This document shows positions 11,930-23,830 of a stretch of DNA of 64,000 nucleotides, one piece after another (position 1 is the stretch's first letter; the number at the start of each line of letters is the position of its first letter). The DNA is from Lepus europaeus (lineage: Eukaryota > Chordata > Mammalia > Lagomorpha > Leporidae): NCBI RefSeq assembly GCF_033115175.1, contig NC_084837.1:6276266-6340265 (forward strand), given 5' to 3'. The notes under the pieces are model-generated. The model saw only the letters and a list, made by a program, of their open reading frames with translations, made no database searches and was not told where the DNA came from. Position numbers and translations under genes: made by a program.

Positions 11930-13730
11930 TGAAAATGGAATTAAAAAATAAGTTTATTTTGGTATAAAGAAATTTTGAAACGCATGCATAGTTTTTCACA
12001 ATATGCATTTTCTTTGAACTTTCTGAAAACCCCTCCATGTATTAATTAATATAACACCTACAACAATTTGTTATTTATACAGGTTACTCTCATCACTTTC
12101 CAAACCTGAACACCTGTGTGTCCTTGTTGCATGCATTTTACAATTTCTATATTTTAAAAAAAAAAGTCATTGGTTCCAAAATGTTCCTTTACAGTTTGAT
12201 AAATAAATGTGCTGAAAGTCATCTGTGGGGAATATTCACCTCACATCATAAGTTGCACGCAAAGCGTTTTCATGCCCTGTAGCAGAGCTTTTTCTTCAAT
12301 GCCCACTCTGTTTTAGTTGCTTCCAAGTCCCAGTCTGGGATCCGCAGGTCGTGGGACAGGGATAAAGCGTGGTGAGGATCAGGCTACAGTTCTCAATGCT
12401 CTCGGGATAAGATTTCTTATGAAAACTGGCAGCTTTTTTGTTCTTCCTCGGCCTTTTTAACACACAGCCAGGTCTCTCTGCTTAGCTGCGCCCGCTGTGG
12501 TTGTGACTGTCCTGGGATAAATTTATGCTGCTGACAACTCCTATTGAAGTGTGTCTGTGGCAAGTACATAGGAGTTGTGTGTGTGTGGAGGCTCGCAGGC
12601 CCGGCCCCAATGTGTGTAATAGCATATCTTCCTTGGGGATTATGGATGTGATATGGGCAACGCGTAATGGATAGGGCAGTGTGTGTACAAATTTCAAATG
12701 ACTCGCTACACCCCTTTAGGATGGCTGCTGTCAAAAGTATTAGCACATTACACACACAACAACCATGTCTCATGTTACTGGTGGCCCCTGCTCCTCCAGC
12801 CCGACTCCTCCCACCCCTCCCAGCAGGTAACCGCTTCAGGGCTACCTACTGAACACACACAAAGGAGAAAGGTGAGTTTTATTCTAGGAACTCCACTGTA
12901 TTGCACTAGAAGGAGGAAAGTACGGAACTGAGCGTGTTCAAATTAACATGGATGGCAGGAAGAGATATCTCCGACAGGTTTAGATTTCCAACCGGATGAG
13001 ATCCCTGGGTCATGTTGTGATTCACAGTCAAAGGGAGCAAAATGCAGATGGACTCCTGCGTCAGGAGCTTTATGGGTGGTGGTAGTGGAAAGGGAGGAAA
13101 ATGCAAAACTTTCACATGGTGCATGATGCGTGAAACATTTATACTATTTTTTAGCATATTTTTTCAATCTCCCTGTGGCGTAGGAATCTACCCAGTTTTA
13201 AACAAAATGAAGATCTAAGAAACAAGCTTTCTTTGGTGAAGCCCTTTTTAATGCTAGAAATGGACAGCCTCCCCACTCAGACTGTGCAAGCAACACTAAG
13301 TGGGATGCTCTCTCCCTCTGAGTGGGCAGTGGGCTTCAGGGAGTGGTTTTTCTCATCTTGCACACCAAATGCAGGCACGATAAATTAGCATCAATGAAGA
13401 CACTGGTGCTATCGTCATTCATCAAATGATTAGTGGCAAAATAACCATGCTGGAGTTGGTCAGAGGCTGAATGTGCACAGCTTTTCTTTCCATAGTCAAG
13501 ACCTCCCTTCTCCAATAATATTGAAAACCCGTTAGCAATGGAAACCATAGCATTGGCTGCATTGGCTGCTCACACCCAGTGTCTAGAACATTGTGGAAAC
13601 TCTCAATATGTTAGCCCCAGATCTAGTCCAGGCACAGTGCCAGCCTCTGGAAACACAGCTATAGAGAAAACTCCATGTCCTTCCTTAGGGCTCTTGTCTA
13701 AGTTCATTTTTGTCTATATTATGGTAAACA
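11930..13730. other. Gene-free DNA
   Basis: Mixed composition with short GT-rich stretches (12550-12690). No family-like frame or recognised repeat. Confidence 0.5.
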
Positions 13731-13937
13731 GTGCATACTATGTACCAAGTCCTAGTCTTCTGATTCATCTGATCATCAAAATAACCACATGTGATAATTA
13801 CAGTTTTATCCCCACTTTGCAGAGAGGAAACTGAGGCATGGACAAATTAAAATCAAACGATAGCTGATAAGATGACAGACGCAGGAACTAAATGGGGGCA
13901 GATCTACTTCCAGAGACCCCTGCCATTAACCACTACA
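13731..13937 (-). mobile_element. MIR element, nearly full length
   Basis: The plus strand reads CATACTATGTACCAAGTCCT, CCCCACTTTGCAGAGAGGAA, ACTGAGGCATGGAC and ends CCATTAACCACTAC, which spans the MIR consensus in reverse. Confidence 0.65.
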
Positions 13938-13939
13938 AA

Positions 13940-16794
13940 TGAGCTCACTGAAAGGATAAATACGCAGTCATTTTCAACATAATCACTAGTGACACCAGAA
14001 AACCCAAGAATGCCTGGCGTCACCAATGCTCAATTCAATGACTGGGCAAAGCTGTATAAAAACATAGGGAAAGCGTGCCAGACAACTTATAAAAGAACAA
14101 AGGATGAGAGAGACAGACTCCAAAAGCTACCAAAAAGCCAAAGCAAAATGAAATTTAATGGGGATAAATATGAGACGTTCTGAAAGGCGATAAATCCCCT
14201 GTATAAGCCCTAGATGATTGAGACCTGACTCCAGGGTTTGTGCTCTTCCTGGTACAGGGCTGGTACTAAGCCAGTGGCATGACCTGGCGGGCAGTCACTG
14301 TCTGCTCTGGTCATGTCACTTCTCAGTGTTTTATTTCTTTCAAGACGCTTCTTAAGAGACACTCGCAAACCAAGGCAACTCGGGAGAGCAAAACCTCTTG
14401 TGTCCATGCCATACAGAGGCTTTGGGCAAATGGGCAATAAAACAAAGCAGTGGATGAGGATCGAGTATCTGAAGGGCTGTCAGAGGTAAAGGGACAGGAG
14501 TCAGTCACGTTGCCTCTGAGCACAGAGTCTAACCCAGTGGAATCCTGGGTTGGGTTTTTGTTCTATGCATGGAACAAAGCTTTCTGAGAGCAAAGCTACC
14601 CATTCAGCAGCTCTGGGACCAGTGAGCCCTTCTCTACTCTCTCTCTCCATTCCCTGCCAACCTGGCCACCTCTCCCCAGACCTTCACACATTTATGTTGC
14701 CTGCACTGGCTCTGCAAACCCTGCACCTTGCTCAGGCTGCCTCTGCTTCATGCTGCCTCTCTCCACAACCTCCACAAGGACCTCCAACCTTCCTTCCAAG
14801 GGTAGGAGTCCATCACTTCTAGATTCCTCAGGAAAGCCATGAATTAAAAAAAAAAAATGTAAAGACCAAGTACCTCTGTTTAACAAATGAAGATACACCA
14901 GAGGGCTGAGTCATCAGCCAGAATTAGAGACAAACATCTCTCCTCTCACCCTTGGATTCCTGCTCACACTTGAATAACTATCACACAACCAACCTTAGCC
15001 TTGCTACACAGCAACTTAGTCTAACCTTATTCTAGAAAATTGGTCTGGTCCCCGGTGGCCACTATATCATTTAGCTGAGAGCTTACTATCATTTCTAAGT
15101 TAATTTGTGAGTTAATTGTAAGTGTCAGGAAGCTCTGACATTGCAGAAAATGGTAAATTGTTGAGATAAACCAGGGTCAGAAAAATCCAAAATTGAATAA
15201 AGTTGGGATTTTGGCCAGCTTTTTTTTTTTTAACCAGAAAAATATGTTATGGCGGAATGGCACCACAATTGCGCTACCTCCACAGAGAGCCCCACACCGT
15301 GCCTGCTGGTTGACTGGATAAAAAGCACTCTCACACGCCACGGTTCCCAGACACTCCCCAGTCACAGCTTCACTTCTGTTTTCTGCTAAACGGCTCTCCA
15401 ACCGACAAGACTTCAAAAAGAAGAATTCAGGCTCTGCCTGTGGTTATTTCCAATTTGATGGCCCAGAGGTGCTATTTAGTGCGGTTAAATCTCTAAACTC
15501 TGAACACATGCATTATGGCTACAGGTAAAATGAGGACTTGTCTTTTCAACACACTGCATCTGGCAGAGAACAGATACCTCTCATTTCTTCTCCTGGCTAT
15601 TTGACCTCTGTGGTTATTTTGCTCCTGGCAAGGTCAAGCCCTTAACATCAGGATGATGTTAAAAGACAGACGAATATTTACAAAAAATTCTGGAGTTATC
15701 AGAGTTACATAAAGTGGGGTAGGAGAAGTCACATACATCTCAACTCTGAGATTTGGCCAAACATTACAGATGCCTCTTTATTGTTCACAGTACCTGTGTT
15801 TGTCACAATGTATGCTCAATCATTCTCAGCATCACAGTTTTCATGGACATAGCTTCACTGTCCACCGTTGGTTGCTGACTAACCCACAATGCATTAGAAC
15901 ATGGAGTTAAATTGAAGTGCTATGGTCATTAACTAGAAGACAGCGGGGGGCCCTCACTTTCTAACATATTTTGCAAAAATCATTTTTGAGGAGTGCAGAG
16001 CTGAAAAAGTCCATCGTGACACATCACACACAGTTCACGAGGCCCTTGCAAAGCAGCAGGACCTGAAGCCTCCATGCAGGGCAGCCTCATGTTACACATC
16101 TTACCTGGAAGACAGTATTCAGTTTCCCATCCACTGAAGCTTTAGGGCGAGTCAGCAGAGGGCTTTCCTGCCTGCTCTTTTCTTTACGCAGCCACACGGG
16201 TCAAGAGAGACGTCAGTGTAAGGCTGAAATTTCTGTAATTTACAATCTCCAGTTTGTGGAGCAGAGTTGAAGGGCTCTTGGCTATGGAGTGTAAACAGAC
16301 ATTGCCTCCTAATCTGGGTAATTGGTCCCAAATGCTGTTGCCACTTTTCAGATCGATGCTTTACATACCTTTCAAAGAATCTGGATCTTTTCTACATGGG
16401 CAAGGAAAGGTTTGGAGTGTAATTCAGTCTTTTCATCAGCACTCAGACTCCCATAAACAGCCAGGTGATTTCACTTGGGGGCCTGTAGACCGGGGAGGCT
16501 TGGGCCTCCCTCGAGAGTCCTCCTCTGTTTTCCCGGGTCCATCCCACTTCCGTGGTGACTGCTGACTGTTTGCTTACCTTGCATAGTTTCTGAAAAGCTG
16601 AGCAGACAGGGCCACCTCCTCGAGGCGGGTCAGGAGGGTTTCAGAACAGAGCGCTGTCTCATGCCAGCACAGTATGTTCTTGTCGATATGATTCTTAAGG
16701 GTGATGCACAGTCGTGAACTTGGCCTGATACCAGCTGTCTTGTGACATCATCTTCTGAGCAAAAGCATGCAGACGTGTGAGGGAAGGCAATGTG
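13940..16794. other. Gene-free DNA
   Basis: No coding signal. A consensus-like splice donor on the minus strand at 16105/16104 (CCAG|GTAAGA) and another near 16580 could belong to an antisense transcript, but isolated donors are common by chance. Confidence 0.4.
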
Positions 16795-16970
16795 ATGTTC
16801 TGGGAAGGCATCAGGTTTAGGAAGGACTCAGGGACTCTGGCTCTCTGACCCTGGCCAAGCACCACACCCTTCCTGTGCCTCTGTAAAGGAGATAAGACGT
16901 ACTTTGCAAATGCATCACCACCTTTAAATGAGACAGCATAGATAGAGGTTATGGGAGCACTCCATAGGTC
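16795..16970 (+). mobile_element. MIR remnant
   Basis: CTCTGACCCTGGCCAAGCAC, CTGTGCCTCTGTAAAGGAGA and AAATGAGACAGCATAGATAG follow the MIR 3' half. Confidence 0.5.
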
Positions 16971-17684
16971 AGTATGACTGAGACTTTTAAACCATATTGT
17001 TTTAGCCTATCTTTCTGCTTCAGCCCACACAAGGCAAGGAACAGAATTTTCTTTTGAAGTGAAATCTCTGGCTTGGGCTTCAGTATATCCAAAACAGACT
17101 ACAGCTTTCTTCGTGGGTCTTGCGAGACAATGGCCAACTCTACCGTTTCCTTCGTTTATTTTTCTCTTGGACCTTCCCCTCCGCCTCTGCCTCTTCCCAA
17201 CCTCCCTCATGACACTTTTAGGCCCTCAGTTCTTTTCTAATATTTCTGTTAACTCTTGCTTGCCAAGTTCTGCTTTTTCCATTCTTTATATCTCTCCTCC
17301 CACGTCAAACTCTTGCCCTGTCGTTTTTACACTCTCTTTCTTTGAATGCCATTCAGTTTAGCTCTACCTGGGCAACAGTAAGGCATCCTATGTATAATTT
17401 AACTTTCCAACTGGAAACTTAGAAAGATTTACAGGAGATTTGAGAAATCAGTTCCCTTCCTACCTTTGGCATAAGAAGACTCGACAAGAAAAGGCTTTCT
17501 CTATTTTGTTTTTTCCCATTAGATTTACTGCTGTGCTCAGTTGTTCAAAAAATGGGGAGTCTCTGTGTCATTCATGGTCTGTAGCAGTTTATTTTCCAAA
17601 CAAAACTGTAAATGTATTTTCTCTAGAGATGCGCAGTCTGGATGGTGTTGTATGTAAGTATGGAAATTCCAGAACCAGATATCT

Positions 17685-17890
17685 TGGGGTTCAAATGACT
17701 TTTACAAGTGATGTAACCTTGAGCAAGGTTTGTAAACACTTTGTGCCTCGTCTCTGCCATCTACAAAATGGAAATAATGGGGTTTTCCTGATGATGCTAT
17801 GATGAACCAAACTGAGTTAATACACATAAAGTGTTTAGCACAGCACCTAATCATAGTAAGCACCCTAGAAACGTTAGTTAATAACATTCA
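17685..17890 (+). mobile_element. MIR remnant
   Basis: TAACCTTGAGCAAGG, CATCTACAAAATGGAAATAA, TAAAGTGTTTAGCACAGCAC and ATAGTAAGCACCCTAGAAAC follow MIR in order. Confidence 0.65.
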
Positions 17891-20800
17891 TACAAACTCT
17901 CTTGTTTAAGAAATCCTATGTGTATTTAATAATCCAAAGACTGGCAGTTTCCCCTCTTGGTCTGTCATATGTGGTCATTCTTTCATGTATATCATCGAAA
18001 ATTTACTTCATATGCTGTTCTCTCCCACTTCAGAAGTTTACAGGAAATAAGAAATAAAATCAGATAAAACAGCACTGCAAAAAGCAACTTCTGGTTCTCT
18101 CCCCACCACCAACCCATCATGTACTCATCGTAAGCTAAAGTGGGATAAAAGTTTCATTATGAAGGCAAGAGGCAGCCTTGGTCCACCCTAACGTTAGTGA
18201 TCCTGGGTTAAGTTCAGGGAAACCTGGTTTGAACTTTAGGTGAACCTCCTTTCCCCCTCTCAAGTGCCACATGAGGATTTATAGCTTCAGGTGGACACCA
18301 AATGAGATGTGTTGAGTTCCTCTGAGCTCTACTTTGAGTTTATCATTTGAATGAACTCAAATTTCATAGCGCTTAAACTAGGTTAAAATTGAGACATGCT
18401 GTTTGGTATGTGAGCAAAGAGCAAATGTTGCAGAATGCATGTGTTCCTTTGTCTCAATAATAAACTATTAAGAGGAAAATCATTTTTGTAAAAAGTAATC
18501 CACTGAGTAAGCTGTTTTTTTGCAGATTCTTCTCCCTTACTCACTATTGCATGTGTTTGCTATGAAATTACAAATTGACCAGGCAATAATTAGCAAAATT
18601 ATCAATTTCTGTCAACACCTAAAGATCTGTGTTTCATCATCTTTTATCCCTGGCTCTGTTAAACTCTGTGACTTTAAAATTGAATTTGTATAATTTAAGC
18701 TTTCTCCATTTTTGCATTTCATCTCCCAGAAGTCAGAAGCCCAGACTTTAAGCCAGCTAATTTCCTCAAATTATATGCTAGAGGTTTAGGAAGATTTAAG
18801 GATAGATCTTCTATGTCAAAATGATAGTTTCACAGTCCGTGATTGATGATCTTGTACATATAAATGATAGATGCCTATTAGATAAAGGGACCTTCCAGGA
18901 TGAGAAGATTAGGCAAAAGTGAGCTTAGATAAATTTCTAAATCCTCCGTTTGCAGAGACATGGGCCACACACTTCCAGTTTCTGCTTTATTACAAGACAA
19001 AATACTCTTAAACAATTTACATATGAAGATCATTGTATCGATGAGCTCTGAAAAGATTATTTGCCTAACAGTTCATTTGTCACTCAAATAGTTAAATGGA
19101 AGCATTGCTGCTACATTACACTGAATATCTGCTTTTCAATTTAAACAAAGTTATCCTGGGATAACTTTTTCATAACAAATGCAAACTATATAAAAACTCC
19201 CCTAAATACCACTGATTTCTTTCCATAAATTAGCCACATTTCATGCTATTTAAAAAATTAAAACCTTGAAAAGACAAATAAGTCAAGGGCTTTTTCTTCT
19301 TCCAATTTGTAATTCCCAAACTACTGCTCATAAAAATAAACTTTACAACATCTCTGAGAATCCCAAAGAACCCCGGTCAAGATTTGTTGGCTAGAAAAGA
19401 AAGCAGTTTTAATATTCAAAAATTTGGCTTCCCTTGGTCAATCCCCAAAAGAGAAAAATCAGCTAATCTTAGCAAGATGGTAAATTTAAGTGAGTCTGTA
19501 ATCTCAGTCCTTAATCATGTTTTAAAATATGATCAAACAGTAGGAACTGGGAATAGACACAGAAAGTTTCAAAAATAACTCAGAAAAGTTGAGCATTTCT
19601 TTAAGAAGCTTTTCTGTTTCAAATTAAAGTAGCATTTTTCTGAAAAATTACAGCAAATTTTGCTAGCATGTTCCACTTGATGGCAACAACAACAAAAATG
19701 GCTATTTTATGTATTTGATGACCAGATCCACAGTACTAAATATGGGAGTTTTGTTGGTCAAGTATTCCAGATCTCATCCTAGAGAGCAAGATAGATAAAT
19801 GTGGGACCTATTGGTTCACAAGCAGTAACTCTCATCAACATCCAACTCTTTCCATGTGTGTGCATGTACACACACATATACACACACATACACACAGAAG
19901 CATATGTACACAAAAAATATACATGAAGCCCGACCGGGCTCTCAGGTCTGGTTCCCTGATAACTCGGACATATTGTAAGCCCTGGAGAGAATTGTAATCG
20001 ACACGGTTGGAAAACAGGGCCCTTTTAAATATGCTGCATACAATTTGTGATGGTCATCTCTGAAATGCTGCTCCATTATCCTCTTCCATTTGGAATGAAT
20101 GAGGCTAATTAATTTCAGGCCATACTTGATGAGGTCAGCACCATACGAGGGGTGCGTGCTAGACATTGCTAATCTCTTTCAGCTGAGAGTGATGAATTAA
20201 AGATGAAGCATGCCTTTGCAGACCTAATTTAGAATGTATATCAAAAAACCTACAGCAAATAATACTATACCCTACAACAAAGGAAAACTTGTTCTCTCAG
20301 GCTCCCTGAGTTGTGTTGATTTTAAAGACATTTTCAGTCCCCTTTGGAATTCCAGCTGTGGATGGGTGAACCATATCAAGAAAATCAAGCCATCTCTCAC
20401 ACATGGCCATGTGGACAAAAAGTAGGATTAAAGGAAAGAAAGAAAGAAAACAAAAACAAAATACAACAATCAGGATTTGATCCCCTGTGTATTAAAATTC
20501 CACCTACACACTAGTTTTTTTTTTTTTTCCAGAGCTTTAAGACTAATAAGCATACCAAAGTAGCAATACCTGCATTCAGGCAACGACCACCCAGAGTGAC
20601 TGGACCATTTCAAAGCAACATGGTAAATTAAGCAGTGCGTTGTTTTTAACGCAGATACCTAATGAGGCTTATTAGGTTTTTCCATGTCTCTATTTTGAAA
20701 ACCAATAGAGATTGACCAGGTAGATAATGCAATACCTTTTATTAAGCCAAGAAAGAAAGTGTAATACAGATGCCTCCAGGCCAAAATGTTCTTATGAAAG

Positions 20801-21630
20801 TTAAAGCTAAGCCAACTTCCGAGTTGTGAAATGGGAGGTACCTGCTGATCTCAATTCTAAAGAGAGAATTAGTCATCACTTCTCAAAGATGACTATAACA
20901 AGTCCCTAGGGGTGGCCAGGAAGGTGGCCTAGGCTGGGGAATATTCCTTGCAAAAAGTGTTTCAGCGTATCCAGTGAGAGAAACCCTGACAAGTTGTTGG
21001 AACGTGTCGGAATTTTTAACTGGTGGCCACAAGAGTTCTTGACTTTGTATACCAGTAGCCCTCATTAGAACAAAGCTGCTTCGAATTAGGTCCGATCTAC
21101 ATGCTGTATCAATCTTTCATCCCTTTGATTGCTTCTGAAAATATTTATATTTCTTAATAATGCACATTTTGTCTTGCAACTTCTGATTAAACCCAGACTG
21201 GTGTTCCCAAAACAGGCAATGTATGTGGAATGGTGATTTGGGACAGGAAAAGAAAGAAAAAAAAAAAAAAAACCACAGGTTTTTCCCATTGGAGAACGAT
21301 TAGAGAGTATAAATCTAGCAATGTTGGTTACAGAAGCATCAGAAAAAGGTTGGTAAGAAATACAGATTGGAATATGATTCTGACCTAATAGAGATTACAG
21401 AATATTCTTATTATTATGTGATTCTACATTGCAGTTTCAACCACTTGGCTGCTTAGCCTAATCAGTTCTATGAAAAATTGTTGCGGGAGAGACTTGGAGA
21501 AATGTCATTATTACAACCAAAAAAAAAAAAATCCACACAAAGTATCAGCATAAAATACAGGAAGAGTTGTAATAGGAACATTATGATCTAAAGTATGTTT
21601 TGTGGAATAAGGCACATAGCACAGGAGAGA
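17891..21630. other. AT-rich single-copy DNA with a candidate conserved element
   Basis: No gene. The block at 19925-20230 stands out by its balanced composition with TAATTAATTT and TTTAAATATGC motifs, unlike its surroundings. A 74-codon minus frame there resembles no family. Confidence 0.45.
19864..19900. repeat. Imperfect (CA)n/(TATACA) repeat
   Basis: CACACACATATACACACACATACACACA, an interrupted dinucleotide repeat. Confidence 0.8.
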
Positions 21631-21639
21631 TGCTTTCAG

Positions 21640-21790
21640 AGGGTGGAGATTCCAGTTTGGGAAACCAAAGGAAAAGGTTCAGTTCCATCTGCATCACCAA
21701 TTAGCTGGATGACCCCGAGAAAGTCCCCTGACCTCTCCAGACCTCCAGTTTTTCTTCTTGCTTTCATCTGGAAAATGAGGAAGGGAAAGG
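21640..21790 (+). mobile_element. MIR remnant
   Basis: TTAGCTGGATGACCCCGAGA, AAGTCCCCTGACCTCTCC and TCATCTGGAAAATGAGG match MIR core order. Confidence 0.5.
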
Positions 21791-21936
21791 CTTCCTTGAA
21801 AGTTTTCAATTCTGTGATTTTTCTAAAGAATCCTCCTTTCTGTAAGAATAGTCTGCCCTTCAAATCTGTGGGGTCTACATGTAGAAATTCAACCAATCAT
21901 ACATTAAAAATATTTTTTCTAAAGACTGCCTCCAGG

Positions 21937-22250
21937 GGCAGGCATTTGGTGCAGCATTAAGAAGCTGCTTGGCATGTCTGCATTCCACATGAGAGTGCCT
22001 AGGTGTGAGTCCAAGCTCCCCTTCCAATTCAGTTTCCTGCTAATTCCCACTCTGGGAGGCAGCAGATGTTGACTCAAGTTCTTGGGCCCCTAGCACCCAT
22101 GTGGGAGACCCAGATGCAGTTCCAGGCTCTTGATTTTGGCCGGGCCCAGGCCTAGCTGTTGCATGCATTTGAGAAGTGAACCAGGAGATAGAAGATCTTT
22201 CTGTATCTGTCTCTCTTTTCCTCTCAAATAAATAAACAAAAATTTTAAAA
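21937..22250 (+). mobile_element. Older CSINE copy
   Basis: Head GGGGCAGGCATTTGGTGCAG, body with CCCATGTGGGAGACCCAGAT, tail CTCTCAAATAAATAAAC. Confidence 0.8.
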
Positions 22251-22667
22251 GTATTGCCAGTGTACTGAATATGTATAGATCTTTTTCTTGTCATTATTCC
22301 CTAAACAATACAATACAAAGCATTTACATTGTATTAGATATTACAAGCCATCTAGAGATAAAAGCATAGACCAAGATGTGCATAGTTTCTACATAAACAC
22401 TATACCATTTTGTGAAGAGGATTTGAGCATCCACAGATGTTGTTATTCTTGGGGCCCTGAAACAAAACCCCTGAGGATACTGGGGGATAACTGTGGTCAG
22501 TGCTCTCTGGGGACAAGAAAAAGAAACTGGAGATCCCAGTGATGCAGAACGTCCCCAGTGCCCCTCTCTGAGAAATGGTAGCCATGCACTCTCACCATGC
22601 CTGCCTGTCACTCATCCCCACGTGTCCCTCAGAGCTGGCTGCTGCTTCTCTGCTCCTCCTTTCTTTC

Positions 22668-22703
22668 CTACACTTGATCTTAGCCAAAAGGCCAAGCAGT
22701 GAT
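22668..22703 (-). pseudogene. U2 snRNA 5'-end fragment
   Basis: Read on the minus strand this gives the first 36 bases of U2 snRNA with three changes by my recollection, including the stretch GGCCTTTTGGCTAAGATCAA. It stops abruptly after TGTAG, with no U2 match beyond. It has no snRNA promoter and is a 3'-truncated retropseudogene or local fragment. Confidence 0.75.
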
Positions 22704-22789
22704 CCTCATTCTTTCCTATTAGGGACTGTGAATGTAGGAGCCCCCAAGAGCAAAGTCCATAGAATCATTTGGCCCAATCATGTCAGTTT

Positions 22790-23160
22790 ATTTTACTTTA
22801 TTTTAAGGCAAAGAGACATAGATGGAAACAGAGACAGAGCAAGAGAAGGAAAGAGAGAGACAGAAAAGGAGAGAGAGAGAGAGAGAGAGAGCATGCTTCT
22901 ATCTACTATTCTCTCACAAATGCCTACAACAGCCAGGACTGGGCCAGACTGAAGCCAGGAGCCAGGAAATCCATCCCAGTCTGTTACATGGGTAACAGGG
23001 GCACAGGTACTTGGGCCATCACCTGCTTCCTCCCAAAATGAACATCAGCAGGAGGCTGGATGAGAAGCAGATGAGCCAGAACTTGAATCGAGATACTCCA
23101 ATAGAGGATGCAGACATCCCAAACCTTCTGTGTCACAGTGGCCACTCTCCAACCACGCCA
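22790..23160 (-). mobile_element. Older CSINE copy, reverse orientation, last SINE before NR2F2
   Basis: On the minus strand it shows a head near 23150, the GTCTGGCCCAGTCCTGGC body and a long CT tract (the GA run at 22868-22891 on the plus strand). I see no further CSINE from here to the window end. Confidence 0.75.
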
Positions 23161-23370
23161 TTTTAGAGATGAGGAAAATAAAGACCAGGGAGTTTAAGGC
23201 TACCTTCATAGGAATTATTAAAGCTAAAATTTAAAACTAAGTCTCCTCCTTTGCAAACCAGGACCTATTTGGCCACACTGACTCTGAGTCATGGTCCAAA
23301 AATGAGAGGGATTTCTTGTGACTATTCAGCACAATTTGAGAGTCTTGTCCTTAGAAGCAGGCACATACGA

Positions 23371-23605
23371 CAGGGCTGTGGCTTTAACATCAGACTTCCT
23401 GGATTCAGATCAAATGTCCCCAACTTCATGGCAATGTGACTCTCAGGCAAGCCATTCATCTCTGTAAGCCTTATCTTGTTTTGTTTTCCTTTTATTCTCT
23501 TGGATAATGGAAATAATAGCAGCACCTAACTCACAGTTGTATAGAGATTAAGTATATAACACATGTAAATGCTGGTATGTGGTGAGCATTAGCTGTAATT
23601 AACCT
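23371..23605 (+). mobile_element. MIR remnant
   Basis: TTCCTGGATTCAGATC, CAGGCAAGCCATTCATCTCT, GGATAATGGAAATAATAGCA and ATGCTGGTATGTGGTGAGC follow MIR throughout. Confidence 0.6.
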
Positions 23606-23664
23606 CATCACCATCTGCCTTATTTATGCAATGATTTGAAAACAAAAATTTTGAAAGAACACAG

Positions 23665-23830
23665 AAGACACAGGTTCAAACTGTGAGTGTGTTCCTATGA
23701 GCTCCATGGCCTCAGATATCTCTCAGAGCCTCAGTTTGTTCATAAGCATAATGGGAATCCAAAATATCTGCCTGAGCAGGATTTCAGGAAAACTCAAATG
23801 AGATACACGTGAGAACACTTTTTAAGCAGG
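23665..23830 (+). mobile_element. MIR remnant
   Basis: ACACAGGTTCAAACTGTGAG, CTCAGAGCCTCAGTTTG and CATAATGGGAATCC match MIR order; adjacent to the previous copy. Confidence 0.5.

Noticed and set aside
12868-12876. Good plus-strand donor AAAG|GTGAGT
   Set aside because: No acceptor, frame or expression context; isolated donors are expected by chance.
16100-16110. Minus-strand donor CCAG|GTAAGA as an internal NR2F2-AS1 exon
   Set aside because: No paired acceptor could be established, so I do not annotate an exon.
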